DNA of 64,000 nt from Pseudomonas sp. SJZ074 (GTDB taxonomy: Bacteria > Pseudomonadota > Gammaproteobacteria > Pseudomonadales > Pseudomonadaceae), in the NCBI RefSeq assembly GCF_007828215.1, contig NZ_VIUE01000008.1, positions 1 through 64,000 of the forward strand, read 5' to 3'. The position numbers were made by a program, and so were the translations under genes. The notes beneath the pieces are model-generated. The model was not told where the DNA came from. It saw only the letters and a list, made by a program, of their open reading frames with translations, and made no database searches. Shown in pieces: positions 46,009 to 53,795 of the stretch; position 1 is the first letter of the stretch; each line of letters opens with the position of its first letter.

Positions 46009-46623
46009 TCACCCACAGACCAGATGCCTCTCGACCAACCTCGCCACCTCATCCGCATGCGTAAAACCCAAACTGTGATCAGCATCAGGGAAAACATGTA
46101 ACTCCGCATGGGGCAAAAGCTGAGCAAGGCGCTGGCCGACGCAAACGGGGCTGATCGGATCCGCATCGCCCCAGAGGAGCAACACTGGCATACGCAACTC
46201 AGCCAATCGCAACGTGAGGTCGGTGCGATCGTCGAGAAACCACCTCGGCAGCGTCGGGTTGGCGGCAGCAAAGGCCGGGCGCCAATCGTGCGCGTCCAGA
46301 TCAGACATATCCACCCCGCCAGAGGTGACGGTCAGTATCAGGTGAGTGACCAGCTCGGGGCGTTCAAGCGCTGCAAGCACAGCGACGATACCGCCCATGG
46401 ATTGCGCAACCAGCGCTGTGGGTCGGTCGATCTCGGCCAGGACGCGAGTCGCCAGATCTTCCATACCGGTTATGCCAGGTGCGGGAGGCGTGTTTCCAAA
46501 GCCGGGCCAGCCGATATGAACCTGCTGCGCTGGGTGGGTCAGGCGTTCGGCAACCGGATGCCAGAATCGGGTGTTGCCTGAGGCGCCGGGGAGGTATAGG
46601 AGTTTTGTGGGGGGTGCAGGCAC
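46009..46623 (-). CDS. Alpha/beta-fold hydrolase
   Basis: A 204-residue alpha/beta hydrolase. It has the oxyanion/HG-like strand TKLLYLPGASGNTRFWHPVA, the nucleophile elbow VAQSMGGIVAV, an Asp in LLWGDADPISP, and the catalytic His in FPDADHSLGFTH. I chose the GTG at 46623, about ten bases after AAGGA; an in-frame ATG at 46734 would add 37 residues that look non-coding. Substrate unknown. GC content is close to the chromosome average, unlike the gene before it. Confidence 0.8.
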   Translation of the reverse strand: MPAPPTKLLYLPGASGNTRFWHPVAERLTHPAQQVHIGWPGFGNTPPAPGITGMEDLATRVLAEIDRPTALVAQSMGGIVAVLAALERPELVTHLILTVTSGGVDMSDLDAHDWRPAFAAANPTLPRWFLDDRTDLTLRLAELRMPVLLLWGDADPISPVCVGQRLAQLLPHAELHVFPDADHSLGFTHADEVARLVERHLVCG

Positions 46624-46770
46624 GGGTTCGGTCCTTGAAGGTGAAATTGAAAGAGTCAGTGATCCATCGGCAGGGGAACCACTCGCAGCCCCATGGCGGA
46701 CATCCGAACAGCTAGGCCGTATGATTTGTTTCATTGCCGATAAGAACAGACATTGCAGTCGAGAGAAAAG

Positions 46771-47100
46771 ATGAGCGACGAGTTTAGCTACGTCTGGCTA
46801 TTGCCACTGCTTGAAAAGCCTTTCGAGGTGGCGGCGCTCGATTTGCCTGACGCAGTAAAAACCTTGGGGATAAAATACACGCTACCCACCGAGATAGCGT
46901 TGCAACCATTGGTGGTCACAGCACTGGCTTCACATTCGAAGTACTGGGCAGGACTGGCGCTCCGATGGTTGGAAGAGGGCTTTCCCTTGGATTTGGAACT
47001 GAGCCAACTCTTGGCTCATTGCGCCGAGAATCGGGCGCTGCCTCAATCTCACCGTCACAGGGCATGTAAGCTTGCCTGCCTGGCGGGAAATGGCAGCTGA
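46771..47100 (+). CDS. Hypothetical protein
   Basis: A 109-residue protein with no motif known to me. It begins MSDEFSYVWLLPLLEKPFEV, has a helical hydrophobic centre (ALASHSKYWAGLALRWLEEG), and a His/Arg-rich end (PQSHRHRACKLACLAG). No signal peptide. GAGAGAAAAG precedes the ATG at 46771; an upstream in-frame ATG at 46753 is possible. The pattern resembles small immunity or HEAT-like helical proteins, but that is only a guess. Confidence 0.6.
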   Translation: MSDEFSYVWLLPLLEKPFEVAALDLPDAVKTLGIKYTLPTEIALQPLVVTALASHSKYWAGLALRWLEEGFPLDLELSQLLAHCAENRALPQSHRHRACKLACLAGNGS

Positions 47101-47423
47101 GCTAGAAAGCAGAGACGGCCTTTTAATAGTATTCGCGTGCTTGCTCCTGCTTCTCCACCTTCTATGAGCCAATCCAGGATCTGACCACCGCACCTCCAAG
47201 CCACATATCCTTGCGCCTTTGCCTACAACCACACCAGAATCCGCCGGCTTTTCAGCCTTGCCCTCGGGCTCTATCGTTTCCATAACACTGGTCGAGCCGG
47301 TATCGATGACACTCCGGCATGCTAGCTCCCTCGGGAAAGTCATAGGCCCGACCGCATCAAGCTTTCGGCAGCTAGCTTTGGTGGCTGATGTTCACAGGTA
47401 CACACCGTCTATATACTCAAATC
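47101..47423. other. Intergenic region before the HTH-ImmA gene
   Basis: No gene. It holds leader repeat copy B (47193-47277). Before the ATG at 47424 a TATATACT element at about 47410-47417 may be a -10 region, which would place transcription start close to the start codon. The Met start itself has no strong ribosome-binding site. Confidence 0.5.
47193..47277. repeat. Leader repeat, copy B (degenerate)
   Basis: CCTTGCGCCTTTGCCTACAA is shared exactly with copy A (42344-42431), then ACCAGAATCCGCC and a GGGCTCTAT end; overall similarity is clear but imperfect. It lacks the downstream TTTAGTAGC-containing leader and the DUF6124 gene, so it is a truncated copy. Confidence 0.65.
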
Positions 47424-48572
47424 ATGGAACGTATCCAATCAATCAATCTCGCGCGGATAGACTGGTGTTGTACCGATCACGGTATTACGCGGGACGAGCT
47501 CGCCCGTGAGATCGATATAGCACCTGCCATTTTTGGAAAAGTAATGGCCGGCGAGACGGGACTGACCTTCAACCAGTTGCGTAAGCTGGCGGCCTTTTTC
47601 GGGCGAGGTACCTTATTTTTCATGGAGCCAGGGCCAGTCAACGAGGCAAAGGTGCACTCGCCGCAGTTCCGCACCTTGAGCAATCAGAAACCGGAACTTT
47701 CGCACCGCCTGAAGCTGCTGGTTGAGAGAGTGGAGCGTCAACGCGCAGTGTTCCTTGCACTACGTGAGGAGCTTGATCCGACGGAGGTCGTACGCTTCTC
47801 GCCGCCCGACCTGGCAGGCCTTAGCATTCCTGACGCGGCCAGCCGTGTGCGTGAATGGCTGGGGTTGGCGAACCGTAACAATTTCGACAGTTATCGTAAG
47901 GCCATCGAAGCGCGCGGCCTGTTGGTCTTCCGCAGCAATGGCTACACCGGTAAATGGCAGATTGCGAAAGAAAGCCCGATTCTCGGTTTTTCGCTCTACG
48001 ATCCTGAATGCCCGGTAATCGTCATCAAGAAACAAGATGCAGATACCCGCCAAAGCTTCACGTTAATACATGAGTTGGGGCACCTACTTATCCATCGTGC
48101 AAGCTCGATTGACGATGAAGAGGATTTGTATTCGGCGAACGATGAAGAGCAAGAGGCGAATGCCTTTGCAGGCCATCTGTTGGTCCCCGATCGGTTTCTG
48201 CTAAGCATTCATGACAATGAGCGCCCTATTGAGGCGGCCGAATTTGATAGCTGGCTGGAACCACAACGCAGGGCGTGGGGTGTGAGCGGCGAGATGATCC
48301 TACGGCGTCTGATGGATGCCGGACGTTTGCCAAGCGAAGCCTATGCCGCATACCGGCGGTGGAACACGCAACGAGTGATGCCTGAAAAAGAGGGTGGCAG
48401 CCGAGAGCACCGCAATCGCGAACCCCGGCATATTTTTGGCGATGGTTACGTGCGCACAGTGCTGGATGCCATGAACGCTCGTCGTATCACTCTCGCCAAG
48501 GCAAGCAGCTATCTCGACAACCTTAAGATCTCGGACCTGCACAAGCTGGAACGCTTCTATGCAGGTGTTTGA
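47424..48572 (+). CDS. HTH and ImmA/IrrE-domain protein (antitoxin-like)
   Basis: A 382-residue protein. Residues about 10-60 are an XRE-like helix-turn-helix (GITRDELAREIDIAPAIFGK). The middle part is an ImmA/IrrE metallopeptidase domain with the zinc motif TLIHELGHLLIH, a downstream Glu in NDEEQEANAFAGHLLVP, and a C-terminal helical tail. Such proteins pair with DUF4411 genes as predicted type II toxin-antitoxin or mobile-element modules. The ATG at 47424 is chosen because conserved HTH sequence starts there. It overlaps the DUF4411 gene by 14 bases. Confidence 0.88.
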   Translation: MERIQSINLARIDWCCTDHGITRDELAREIDIAPAIFGKVMAGETGLTFNQLRKLAAFFGRGTLFFMEPGPVNEAKVHSPQFRTLSNQKPELSHRLKLLVERVERQRAVFLALREELDPTEVVRFSPPDLAGLSIPDAASRVREWLGLANRNNFDSYRKAIEARGLLVFRSNGYTGKWQIAKESPILGFSLYDPECPVIVIKKQDADTRQSFTLIHELGHLLIHRASSIDDEEDLYSANDEEQEANAFAGHLLVPDRFLLSIHDNERPIEAAEFDSWLEPQRRAWGVSGEMILRRLMDAGRLPSEAYAAYRRWNTQRVMPEKEGGSREHRNREPRHIFGDGYVRTVLDAMNARRITLAKASSYLDNLKISDLHKLERFYAGV

Positions 48573-49038
48573 TGCCTCATCCATGCTTTACGCGTGGGAT
48601 AACTACCCTATCGCGCAGTTTCCGGGTCTTTGGGTATGGATGGCGGACCGAGTGATGCAAGGGGTGATTCGGATGTCCGAGGTTGCCGCCGAAGAGGTTG
48701 GACACAAAGCACCGGAGTGCGTGACTTGGCTGAAGGATTCAGGTCTGCAAAAGATGCCTGTGACCGAGGCGATCCTGTTGGAAGCCTTTCGTATCAAAGG
48801 ATTGCTCGAGATCGAAGAAGACAAATACGGTGCTGGGGTCGATGAAAACGATCTATACATCATTGCTACCGCGAAGCTCGATGGCTGCGAGTTAGTCACG
48901 GATGAGGCGTTTCAGCCTTCTGCGAACAAGCAAAAGCGCAATTGGAAAATTCCTGCTGTTTGCAACATGGAAAGTGTGCAAACCCCTTGGATCAACTTCC
49001 TCGACTACATCAAACGATCCCAAGCGGTTTTTGGGTGA
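48559..49038 (+). CDS. DUF4411 family PIN-like protein (toxin candidate)
   Basis: A 159-residue protein with PIN-fold acidic residues: VFDASSMLYAWDNYP at the start (Asp5), RMSEVAAEEVGH, then GVDENDLYIIATAKLDGCELVTDE with the central and C-terminal Asp/Glu. PIN-like domains are metal-dependent RNases. It is coupled to the HTH-ImmA gene by overlap, so it is the toxin half by position. Toxicity is inferred, not shown. Confidence 0.85.
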   Translation: MQVFDASSMLYAWDNYPIAQFPGLWVWMADRVMQGVIRMSEVAAEEVGHKAPECVTWLKDSGLQKMPVTEAILLEAFRIKGLLEIEEDKYGAGVDENDLYIIATAKLDGCELVTDEAFQPSANKQKRNWKIPAVCNMESVQTPWINFLDYIKRSQAVFG

Positions 49039-49060
49039 TGACTTCAAGTGATTGAGTACA

Positions 49061-49154
49061 AAATGGGACGGATTTCCCCCTTCCCTATCAAACCGCCGAA
49101 GCCTCAACCTCTCTAGAACGCCAGGCAAAAGCCAGTAGAAAAGGGGACAGATTT
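49061..49154. repeat. Pair of GGGACRGATTT elements
   Basis: AAATGGGACGGATTT at 49061-49075 and AAAAGGGGACAGATT at 49139-49153, in direct orientation between the DUF4411 gene and the converging hypothetical gene. Same family as the palindrome at 45936-45975. Confidence 0.55.
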
Positions 49155-49156
49155 TT

Positions 49157-49504
49157 TCAAGAAATAAACTGGCGCTTATATCTCGCGACCTTCTCAGGAA
49201 ACAACTCTTCGTAAAGAGGACGAGGAATGCCGAGAATGTTTATCTCGATCAATTCGGGCAGAAGCTCTTCCGAGTAGTCCAGAATGCCAATGCCAGCACA
49301 TGGAATAACCAAGCCCGCTCCGGTTTGAGCACAAAGCGCTAAAGCCGATTGATCAAGGTGATTTGCGCGGCATTCTTGCTGGATAGCCTGGTACCCATCG
49401 GCTGGGACGAATTGACCGAAAGCAACGCCCATTGGAGGATCTCCATCCTCCAGGGCTGAATAGCCCACCAAAACCGGTCCGCTGTAGATTGAAAATCGCG
49501 CCAA
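49157..49504 (-). CDS. Hypothetical protein
   Basis: A 115-residue protein not known to me by name. It begins ARFSIYSGPVLVGYSALEDG and has DPPMGVAFGQFVPADGYQAI, ending PEKVARYKRQFIS. The likely start is TTG at 49504 with GGAAGGG seven bases upstream; an internal ATG (MGVAFGQF) would cut 24 residues. No signal peptide or membrane segment. It lies beside the toxin-antitoxin-like pair, converging with it. Confidence 0.6.
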   Translation of the reverse strand: MARFSIYSGPVLVGYSALEDGDPPMGVAFGQFVPADGYQAIQQECRANHLDQSALALCAQTGAGLVIPCAGIGILDYSEELLPELIEINILGIPRPLYEELFPEKVARYKRQFIS

Positions 49505-49965
49505 TTGATTGCCCTTCCTTGCCGAGTAAGTCGGACATTACAGATTTCGTCACTTGCCTGCGAAAAAGCGAGGGCCTGCCATGCTCTGCGTCAGCCGAAA
49601 CAGGCAATCACGAACGGCCGTTTTGCCACTTGCGTTTCCTTTCAGCCAACTCGCTCAAACCTACGAGTCAGGCGCTTGCGTCATTCATCAGTTGGCGCCA
49701 GACCTGCAATGGCCACCTGAATAATTATGGGCATGTACGTCTCCAGTCAGATCTTGATGGTCAACATCGAGAGGTCGCGTTGCGGGCCGCTACCCGCCGT
49801 TGACCTGCGCCTCAATGCCGACCAATACATCGCCCGCATGGTAGGTGGGTAAGATTTCATTGGATAGAACTCTGTAGCGACAAACTGGGCTGCTACGCTC
49901 AAAGAGCGGCTAAAAGCAGTGCCGTCTTCTGGACCCCCACTGCCACCGCGCTCGGAACTCTCCCC
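49505..49965. other. Gene-free stretch before the secreted endonuclease gene
   Basis: 461 bases. Several short frames are open, but none has a ribosome-binding site or coding-like composition. No repeat or terminator was recognised. It may hold decayed DNA of the accessory region. Confidence 0.45.
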
Positions 49966-50931
49966 ATGAAACCACTCTATCTAGCCCTATCGCTTTGCTG
50001 TCTCTCACACCCTGCCCTGGCTGAAACCCTCACCTTCGCAACATGGAACCTGGAATGGCAACGGTCGGTTCCCCTCAGCCAGCGTGAGTTCGAGGAGTGC
50101 ACCCAAATCAAGGCTGCTGATCGCGAGCGACTTGAGGAAACACACCCCTACCGCTGGGAATGCAAATCACCGGCGCAGATAGCGGATCTGAAGACCGTGG
50201 CGGCAAAGCTGAATGCCGACGTGATTGCCGTGCAGGAAGTCGAGAGTTCTGAGGCGCTGCAGCAGATCTGGCCGAAGGATCAGTACGATTTCTACGTGAA
50301 CATGCAGAGCCCCTGGATACAGCGCACTGGGTTTGTTGTCCGCAAATCCAGCAGGCTTGAGGTTGGAAGGCTCGGCGATGTTCGTCCACTTGGAGAGGCC
50401 TTCAAGAGTCATGCTCGCCATGGTGCGGAGTTACCCGTCACGATCAAAGGCATGACCCTCAAGCTTTTATCCGTACACCTCAAAAGTGGCTGTCCTGACC
50501 ATGCGTTGAACAGTGGGTATGCGACCGAGAGTGATAAGGCTAGCGGGGTCGTCACCTGCGATGTGCTTAGAAGGCAAGCACCTGCCTTGGAAGCCTGGCT
50601 CGATAAGGCAATCCAGTCCGGCGCTTCCGCAATGCTTATTGGCGATTTCAATCGTCGATTTGATACTGCGGTTGAACACGAAACAGCACCTGACGTGAGT
50701 CTTTTTGCCGGACTTTCAGATGGCGAGCCGACCGCTGCCAAGTTGTTTCGCCCAACCGAAGGTTATGAGGCCCTGCCCGAATGCCGGGGCGGAGGCTCTA
50801 AATGGTTGATTGATCATGCGTTGATGAGCAGCGAATTGAGAAAGCACTATGTGGCCGGGTCGTTATCGGAGTTTCCTGTGCCGATGAAGGGCTCTGATCA
50901 TTGTCCGGTTGTTTTCAGGATGAGGTTCTAA
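49966..50931 (+). CDS. Secreted endonuclease/exonuclease/phosphatase-family protein
   Basis: A 321-residue protein with a signal peptide (about 1-19, ending ALA). It has EEP-superfamily motifs in order: FATWNLEW (metal-binding Asn), VIAVQEVES (catalytic Glu), LLSVHLKSGC (His), LIGDFNRRFD (Asp/Asn pair) and the final GSDHCPVVFRM (Asp-His). All five blocks are intact, so it is likely an active metal-dependent nuclease or phosphodiesterase of the periplasm or outside. Extra Cys suggest disulphides. Substrate unknown. Confidence 0.87.
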   Translation: MKPLYLALSLCCLSHPALAETLTFATWNLEWQRSVPLSQREFEECTQIKAADRERLEETHPYRWECKSPAQIADLKTVAAKLNADVIAVQEVESSEALQQIWPKDQYDFYVNMQSPWIQRTGFVVRKSSRLEVGRLGDVRPLGEAFKSHARHGAELPVTIKGMTLKLLSVHLKSGCPDHALNSGYATESDKASGVVTCDVLRRQAPALEAWLDKAIQSGASAMLIGDFNRRFDTAVEHETAPDVSLFAGLSDGEPTAAKLFRPTEGYEALPECRGGGSKWLIDHALMSSELRKHYVAGSLSEFPVPMKGSDHCPVVFRMRF

Positions 50932-50956
50932 GCAGTAGATTGATTGGGCCATAACC

Positions 50957-51046
50957 TGTGGGAGCGAGCCTGCTCGCGATTGCGGTTTGTCAGTTGACGG
51001 GGATGTCGGCTGGCAGGGCCCCATCGCGAGCAGGCTCGCTCCCACA
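50957..51046. repeat. REPIN (GAGCCTGCTCGCGA variant)
   Basis: TGTGGGAGCGAGCCTGCTCG at the left arm and its complement (CGAGCAGGCTCGCTCCCACA) at the right. The core differs at a few bases from the GCGGGCTTGCTCG type seen elsewhere, so it is another REP class. Confidence 0.88.
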
Positions 51047-51100
51047 GGGGGAATGGGGTTTGATCTTTAATTGAGCGGCGTTTTTGGAGCACTTCGCAAT

Positions 51101-51130
51101 AAAACCCCCGGCGTCCCGCGCCGGGTTTTT
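51101..51130 (-). terminator. Terminator between the endonuclease and alpha/beta hydrolase genes
   Basis: AAAACCCCCGGCG, TCC loop, CGCGCCGGGTTTTT: it serves the converging genes on both strands. Confidence 0.85.
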
Positions 51131-51147
51131 TAGTCAGTACACGATCA

Positions 51148-51951
51148 TCATTTGGAACTGGCCTGCGCTGCTTCAACGATCAGCGCCGCAACCTTATCCG
51201 GATTGGACGCCATCACCACATGGGAGGCGCCTGGGACGGTGACGGTCTTTTTCGAGCCCGCACGGTCGGCCATGAACTTCAGGGCAGCTTCGGGGATGTT
51301 CTTGTCCGCCGAACCGTAGATGAACCAGGACGGCAGTTTTTTCCAGGCCGGGTCGCCGGAGGCTTCCTTCAAGGCTGCCTCGCTGATGGGCCGTTGTGTA
51401 GCGGCCATCAGTGCGGACTCGGCCACAGGAACGTCGGCGGCGAACTGTTGGCCGAATTTGTCCTGCTGGATGTAGAGGTCCTTATTGCCGTCGTCCAACG
51501 GCACCGGAGCGGCCAGGGTCGGCCCAAGGGTGCTGCCAGGGTAGCGACCGGACAGTTCGATGGCGGTTTCACCTTTGTCCGGGGCGAAGGCTGCGACGTA
51601 GACCAGCGCCTTGACCCGTGGGTTGTCATGCACGGCGTTGGTGATCACGGTACCGCCGTAAGAGTGACCCACCAGGATCACCGGGCCGGCGGTGTGCTCG
51701 ACGATGTCGGCGACATAATCGGCGTCCTGCTTCACGCCGCGCAGTGGGTTGGCTGCTGCCACCACAGGGTAGCCCTGGTTCAACAGCCGGGCAGCAACGC
51801 CATTCCAACTGGACGATTCGGCGAAGGCGCCATGTACCAGCACGACGGTGGGCTTGGTGGCGTCGGGCGGCGTGGCGGCGGTACCAGGAGGGGAGGTCAG
51901 CGCCAATGCAGCGGTGAGGGTGGCGGCCAAGAGCGATTTGATATTGAACAT
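51148..51951 (-). CDS. Exported alpha/beta hydrolase (esterase-like)
   Basis: A 267-residue protein with a signal peptide (about 1-26, ending GTAA). It is an alpha/beta hydrolase: VVLVHGAFAESSSWNG (oxyanion HG), the nucleophile elbow LVGHSYGGTVI, an Asp in FIYGSADKNIPE, and the catalytic His in PGASHVVMASNP. It resembles the EstC/plant hydroxynitrile-lyase-like group. AAAGGA lies just before the ATG at 51951. Substrate unknown. Confidence 0.87.
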   Translation of the reverse strand: MFNIKSLLAATLTAALALTSPPGTAATPPDATKPTVVLVHGAFAESSSWNGVAARLLNQGYPVVAAANPLRGVKQDADYVADIVEHTAGPVILVGHSYGGTVITNAVHDNPRVKALVYVAAFAPDKGETAIELSGRYPGSTLGPTLAAPVPLDDGNKDLYIQQDKFGQQFAADVPVAESALMAATQRPISEAALKEASGDPAWKKLPSWFIYGSADKNIPEAALKFMADRAGSKKTVTVPGASHVVMASNPDKVAALIVEAAQASSK

Positions 51952-51957
51952 GATCAT

Positions 51958-52440
51958 TCCTTTTCATTTAGGGGTATGTGGTGCTCATGGGCGGCACATG
52001 AGCGGGGGCGATGGATTTACTGGCCCAGGAAGGCCAACGGTTGGGGCGGTCCTTGTGAGCGTCGTCAGGCGGTGGCGCGAATGGCGCTGCGCAGGCCCTC
52101 GACCAGGTCGGGTTGGACAGCGACTGCCGTGATGCTCATCGCCGCCACCAGGGTTGCGAGCAGGCCGAAACAGCTGCCAGCACTGGGGGCGATAGGATGG
52201 GATATGCATGGCAAGTTCTCCTGCGGTCAGCGCTCGCAGTTCGGGGGATCCGATGGCGAGTCGATGGGGAGAACTCTTGCAAGGGCATGTATACCGACTG
52301 TGTTCGACAACCGGCGGTTATGCGTTCTTTTGAATCTGTGAATGCGCTGGATACAGTGGCTTACAAATGCACGCCCTTGCATCTGGCCGGTGGCCGGTAG
52401 CGGCTGCACTTCATATGCAGCCCAGCGGGACGTGCAACCA
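51958..52440. other. Gene-poor stretch with a possible small exported remnant
   Basis: On the minus strand, about 52190 to 52070, one frame reads LFGLLATLVAAMSITAVAV and then QPDLVEGLRSAIRATA and stops. It looks like the end of a small exported protein, but its start is unclear (AGGAG lies before an ATG in another frame). It may be a frameshifted gene. Nothing else recognisable. Confidence 0.35.
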
Positions 52441-52590
52441 GCGTGGCCTACCGATTGCGACGGTCAACCGCCGGGCGATGGCCAGGCCCAGACCAGCGCC
52501 ACCGGTGCTGCGATTGCGTGAGCTTTCCATCCGATAGAACGGCTTGGCCACCTCCTCCAGGACCGCCTCGGGAACACCCGCTCCCGTGCG
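52441..52590 (-). pseudogene. Relic of a histidine kinase (HATPase C-terminal fragment)
   Basis: About 50 codons without a start read AGVPEAVLEEVAKPFYRMES and then SSRNRSTGGAGLGLAIARRL. These match the last part of a sensor kinase ATP-binding domain (G1 remnant, F box, G2 box GAGLGLAIA). An in-frame stop codon lies just before it, and all upstream kinase domains are missing. It is divergent from the DUF2790 gene. DUF2790 genes often neighbour two-component systems, so this is probably what remains of one. Confidence 0.65.
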
Positions 52591-52810
52591 TCATCCAGCA
52601 AGCGCTGACCCAGCCCGAGATCAAGCCAGAGCCCAGCCAGAACAGCAGCGATTGTATCGCTGTGTATCGCAACCCACCTCAGATACGTAACGCATCCAAC
52701 CGAGGTGTTTTTCGACACAGCCGAGATACCTCACCGGCCTTTAATGAGCTCCATCGAGACAACATGAGTCGCCTCGATGAAACCATCGAACTCATTGAAG
52801 GAAAACGACC

Positions 52811-53077
52811 ATGAAACTGAAAACCATCGCTACCGCTTGCCTGATCTCTGCCCTGAGCGCCGCCGCATTACCCGCCTTGGCCCAGGACAAAGCCGCCAGC
52901 GAAGCCTACGCCTACGGCACCCACCCGGACATCAAGCACGTGGTCTCGCTGAGCGAAGACAGCGGCCAGACCTGCGGCTTGGTGAATGCGCAGATCAACT
53001 ACCTCGATTCGATGGGTGATCAGCGCGCCCTGACGTACCTCAAGCATGCAGCCAGCTGCAACAACGAAGGGAACTGA
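52811..53077 (+). CDS. DUF2790 exported protein
   Basis: An 88-residue protein with a signal peptide (about 1-24, ending ALA). Its DUF2790 body reads YAYGTHPDIKHVVSLSEDSG, then CGLVNAQINYLDSMGDQRAL and a C-terminal Cys (HAASC). The two cysteines may form a disulphide. GAAGGAAA precedes the ATG. It is a Pseudomonas-specific family, often metal- or stress-induced. It lies 220 bases from the kinase relic on the other strand. Confidence 0.87.
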   Translation: MKLKTIATACLISALSAAALPALAQDKAASEAYAYGTHPDIKHVVSLSEDSGQTCGLVNAQINYLDSMGDQRALTYLKHAASCNNEGN

Positions 53078-53128
53078 GCTTCACGGCACGCATTAACGCC
53101 CGCAATCATCGTGCACACAGGAGTCAAT

Positions 53129-53290
53129 ATGAAAAAACTCAAGACCTACCTGAGCGCTTTTGCCCTCTCACTGGGCGGCATGGCTGTTCATGCCAATGCC
53201 GCCAGTGAGCCCAACCGGGGCAACAGCGGACTCTGCTACCAGCTCACTCCGTTGGGGCAAACTCCCCCGCCACGAGCGGTTGGCCTTTGA
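53129..53290 (+). CDS. Small exported hypothetical protein (53 residues)
   Basis: ATG at 53129 with AGGAG six bases upstream opens a 53-codon frame. It has a clear signal peptide (MKKLKTYLSAFALSLGGMAV, cleavage after HANA). A short mature part, SEPNRGNSGLCYQLTPLGQT, and a Pro-rich end follow. It stands 51 bases after the DUF2790 gene, probably in the same transcript. The mature part may be truncated; no family is recognised. Confidence 0.5.
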   Translation: MKKLKTYLSAFALSLGGMAVHANAASEPNRGNSGLCYQLTPLGQTPPPRAVGL

Positions 53291-53306
53291 AGGTGTTGTG
53301 GGGGTG

Positions 53307-53618
53307 TCAGGGGTGACGGTCCAGTTTCTTGAGGAATACCGTCATCTCCTTTTCGGCCTGTTTGTCGCCATGGGCGCGGGCGGCTTCCAGGCCTTGTTCC
53401 CAGGCTTGGCGCGCTGCCGACAAGTCACCCCGGCCCTGATGAGCCTTGCCCAACAGTTTCCAGGCGGCCGAATACTTGGGGTCGAGCTCGACGCAGCGTT
53501 GCAGGTGTTCGGCGGCGCGGGGGAATTCGTTGAGATCGAGATAGCCCTTGCCCAGGCCAAAGCGCAGCAGTGGGTTATCCACACCCTTGGCGAGCATTTT
53601 TTCCAGGGATTCGAGCAT
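53307..53618 (-). CDS. Tetratricopeptide-repeat protein
   Basis: A 103-residue protein with two to three TPR units: LLRFGLGKGYLDLNEFPRAA (residues about 17-36), CVELDPKYSAAWKLLGKAHQ and DLSAARQAWEQGLEAARAHG. It is soluble. It belongs to the short TPR proteins common in Pseudomonas and probably binds other proteins. I chose the ATG at 53618; the frame upstream runs into REP sequence. It is followed by trkA upstream on the same strand, but with a REPIN between. Confidence 0.85.
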   Translation of the reverse strand: MLESLEKMLAKGVDNPLLRFGLGKGYLDLNEFPRAAEHLQRCVELDPKYSAAWKLLGKAHQGRGDLSAARQAWEQGLEAARAHGDKQAEKEMTVFLKKLDRHP

Positions 53619-53671
53619 GGGGCCTGTCCTTTTTGGCTGTTCCAGTGATTGAGCTGTTGGGAGTTTGACCG

Positions 53672-53768
53672 CTTTCGCGAGCAAGCCCGCTCCCACAGGG
53701 GTCTGGTGTTGTTCCGACAATTGTGAGCAACGCAGATCCATTGTGGGAGCGGGCTTGCTCGCGAAAGC
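53672..53768. repeat. REPIN between the TPR gene and trkA
   Basis: GCTTTCGCGAGCAAGCCCGC at the left and its complement GCGGGCTTGCTCGCGAAAGC at the right, in the outward arrangement opposite to the other units, with about 43 bases between. Confidence 0.9.
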
Positions 53769-53795
53769 AAGCGGTCAAGCACCGCATATCTTGGA

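Noticed and set aside
49432..49803. 123-codon open frame in the gap before the endonuclease gene
   Set aside because: No ribosome-binding site, partly antisense to the 115-residue protein gene, and composition not coding-like.
41904..53795. A transposon, prophage or integrative element
   Set aside because: No transposase, integrase, tRNA attachment site or phage structural gene is visible; only repeats and cargo-like genes.
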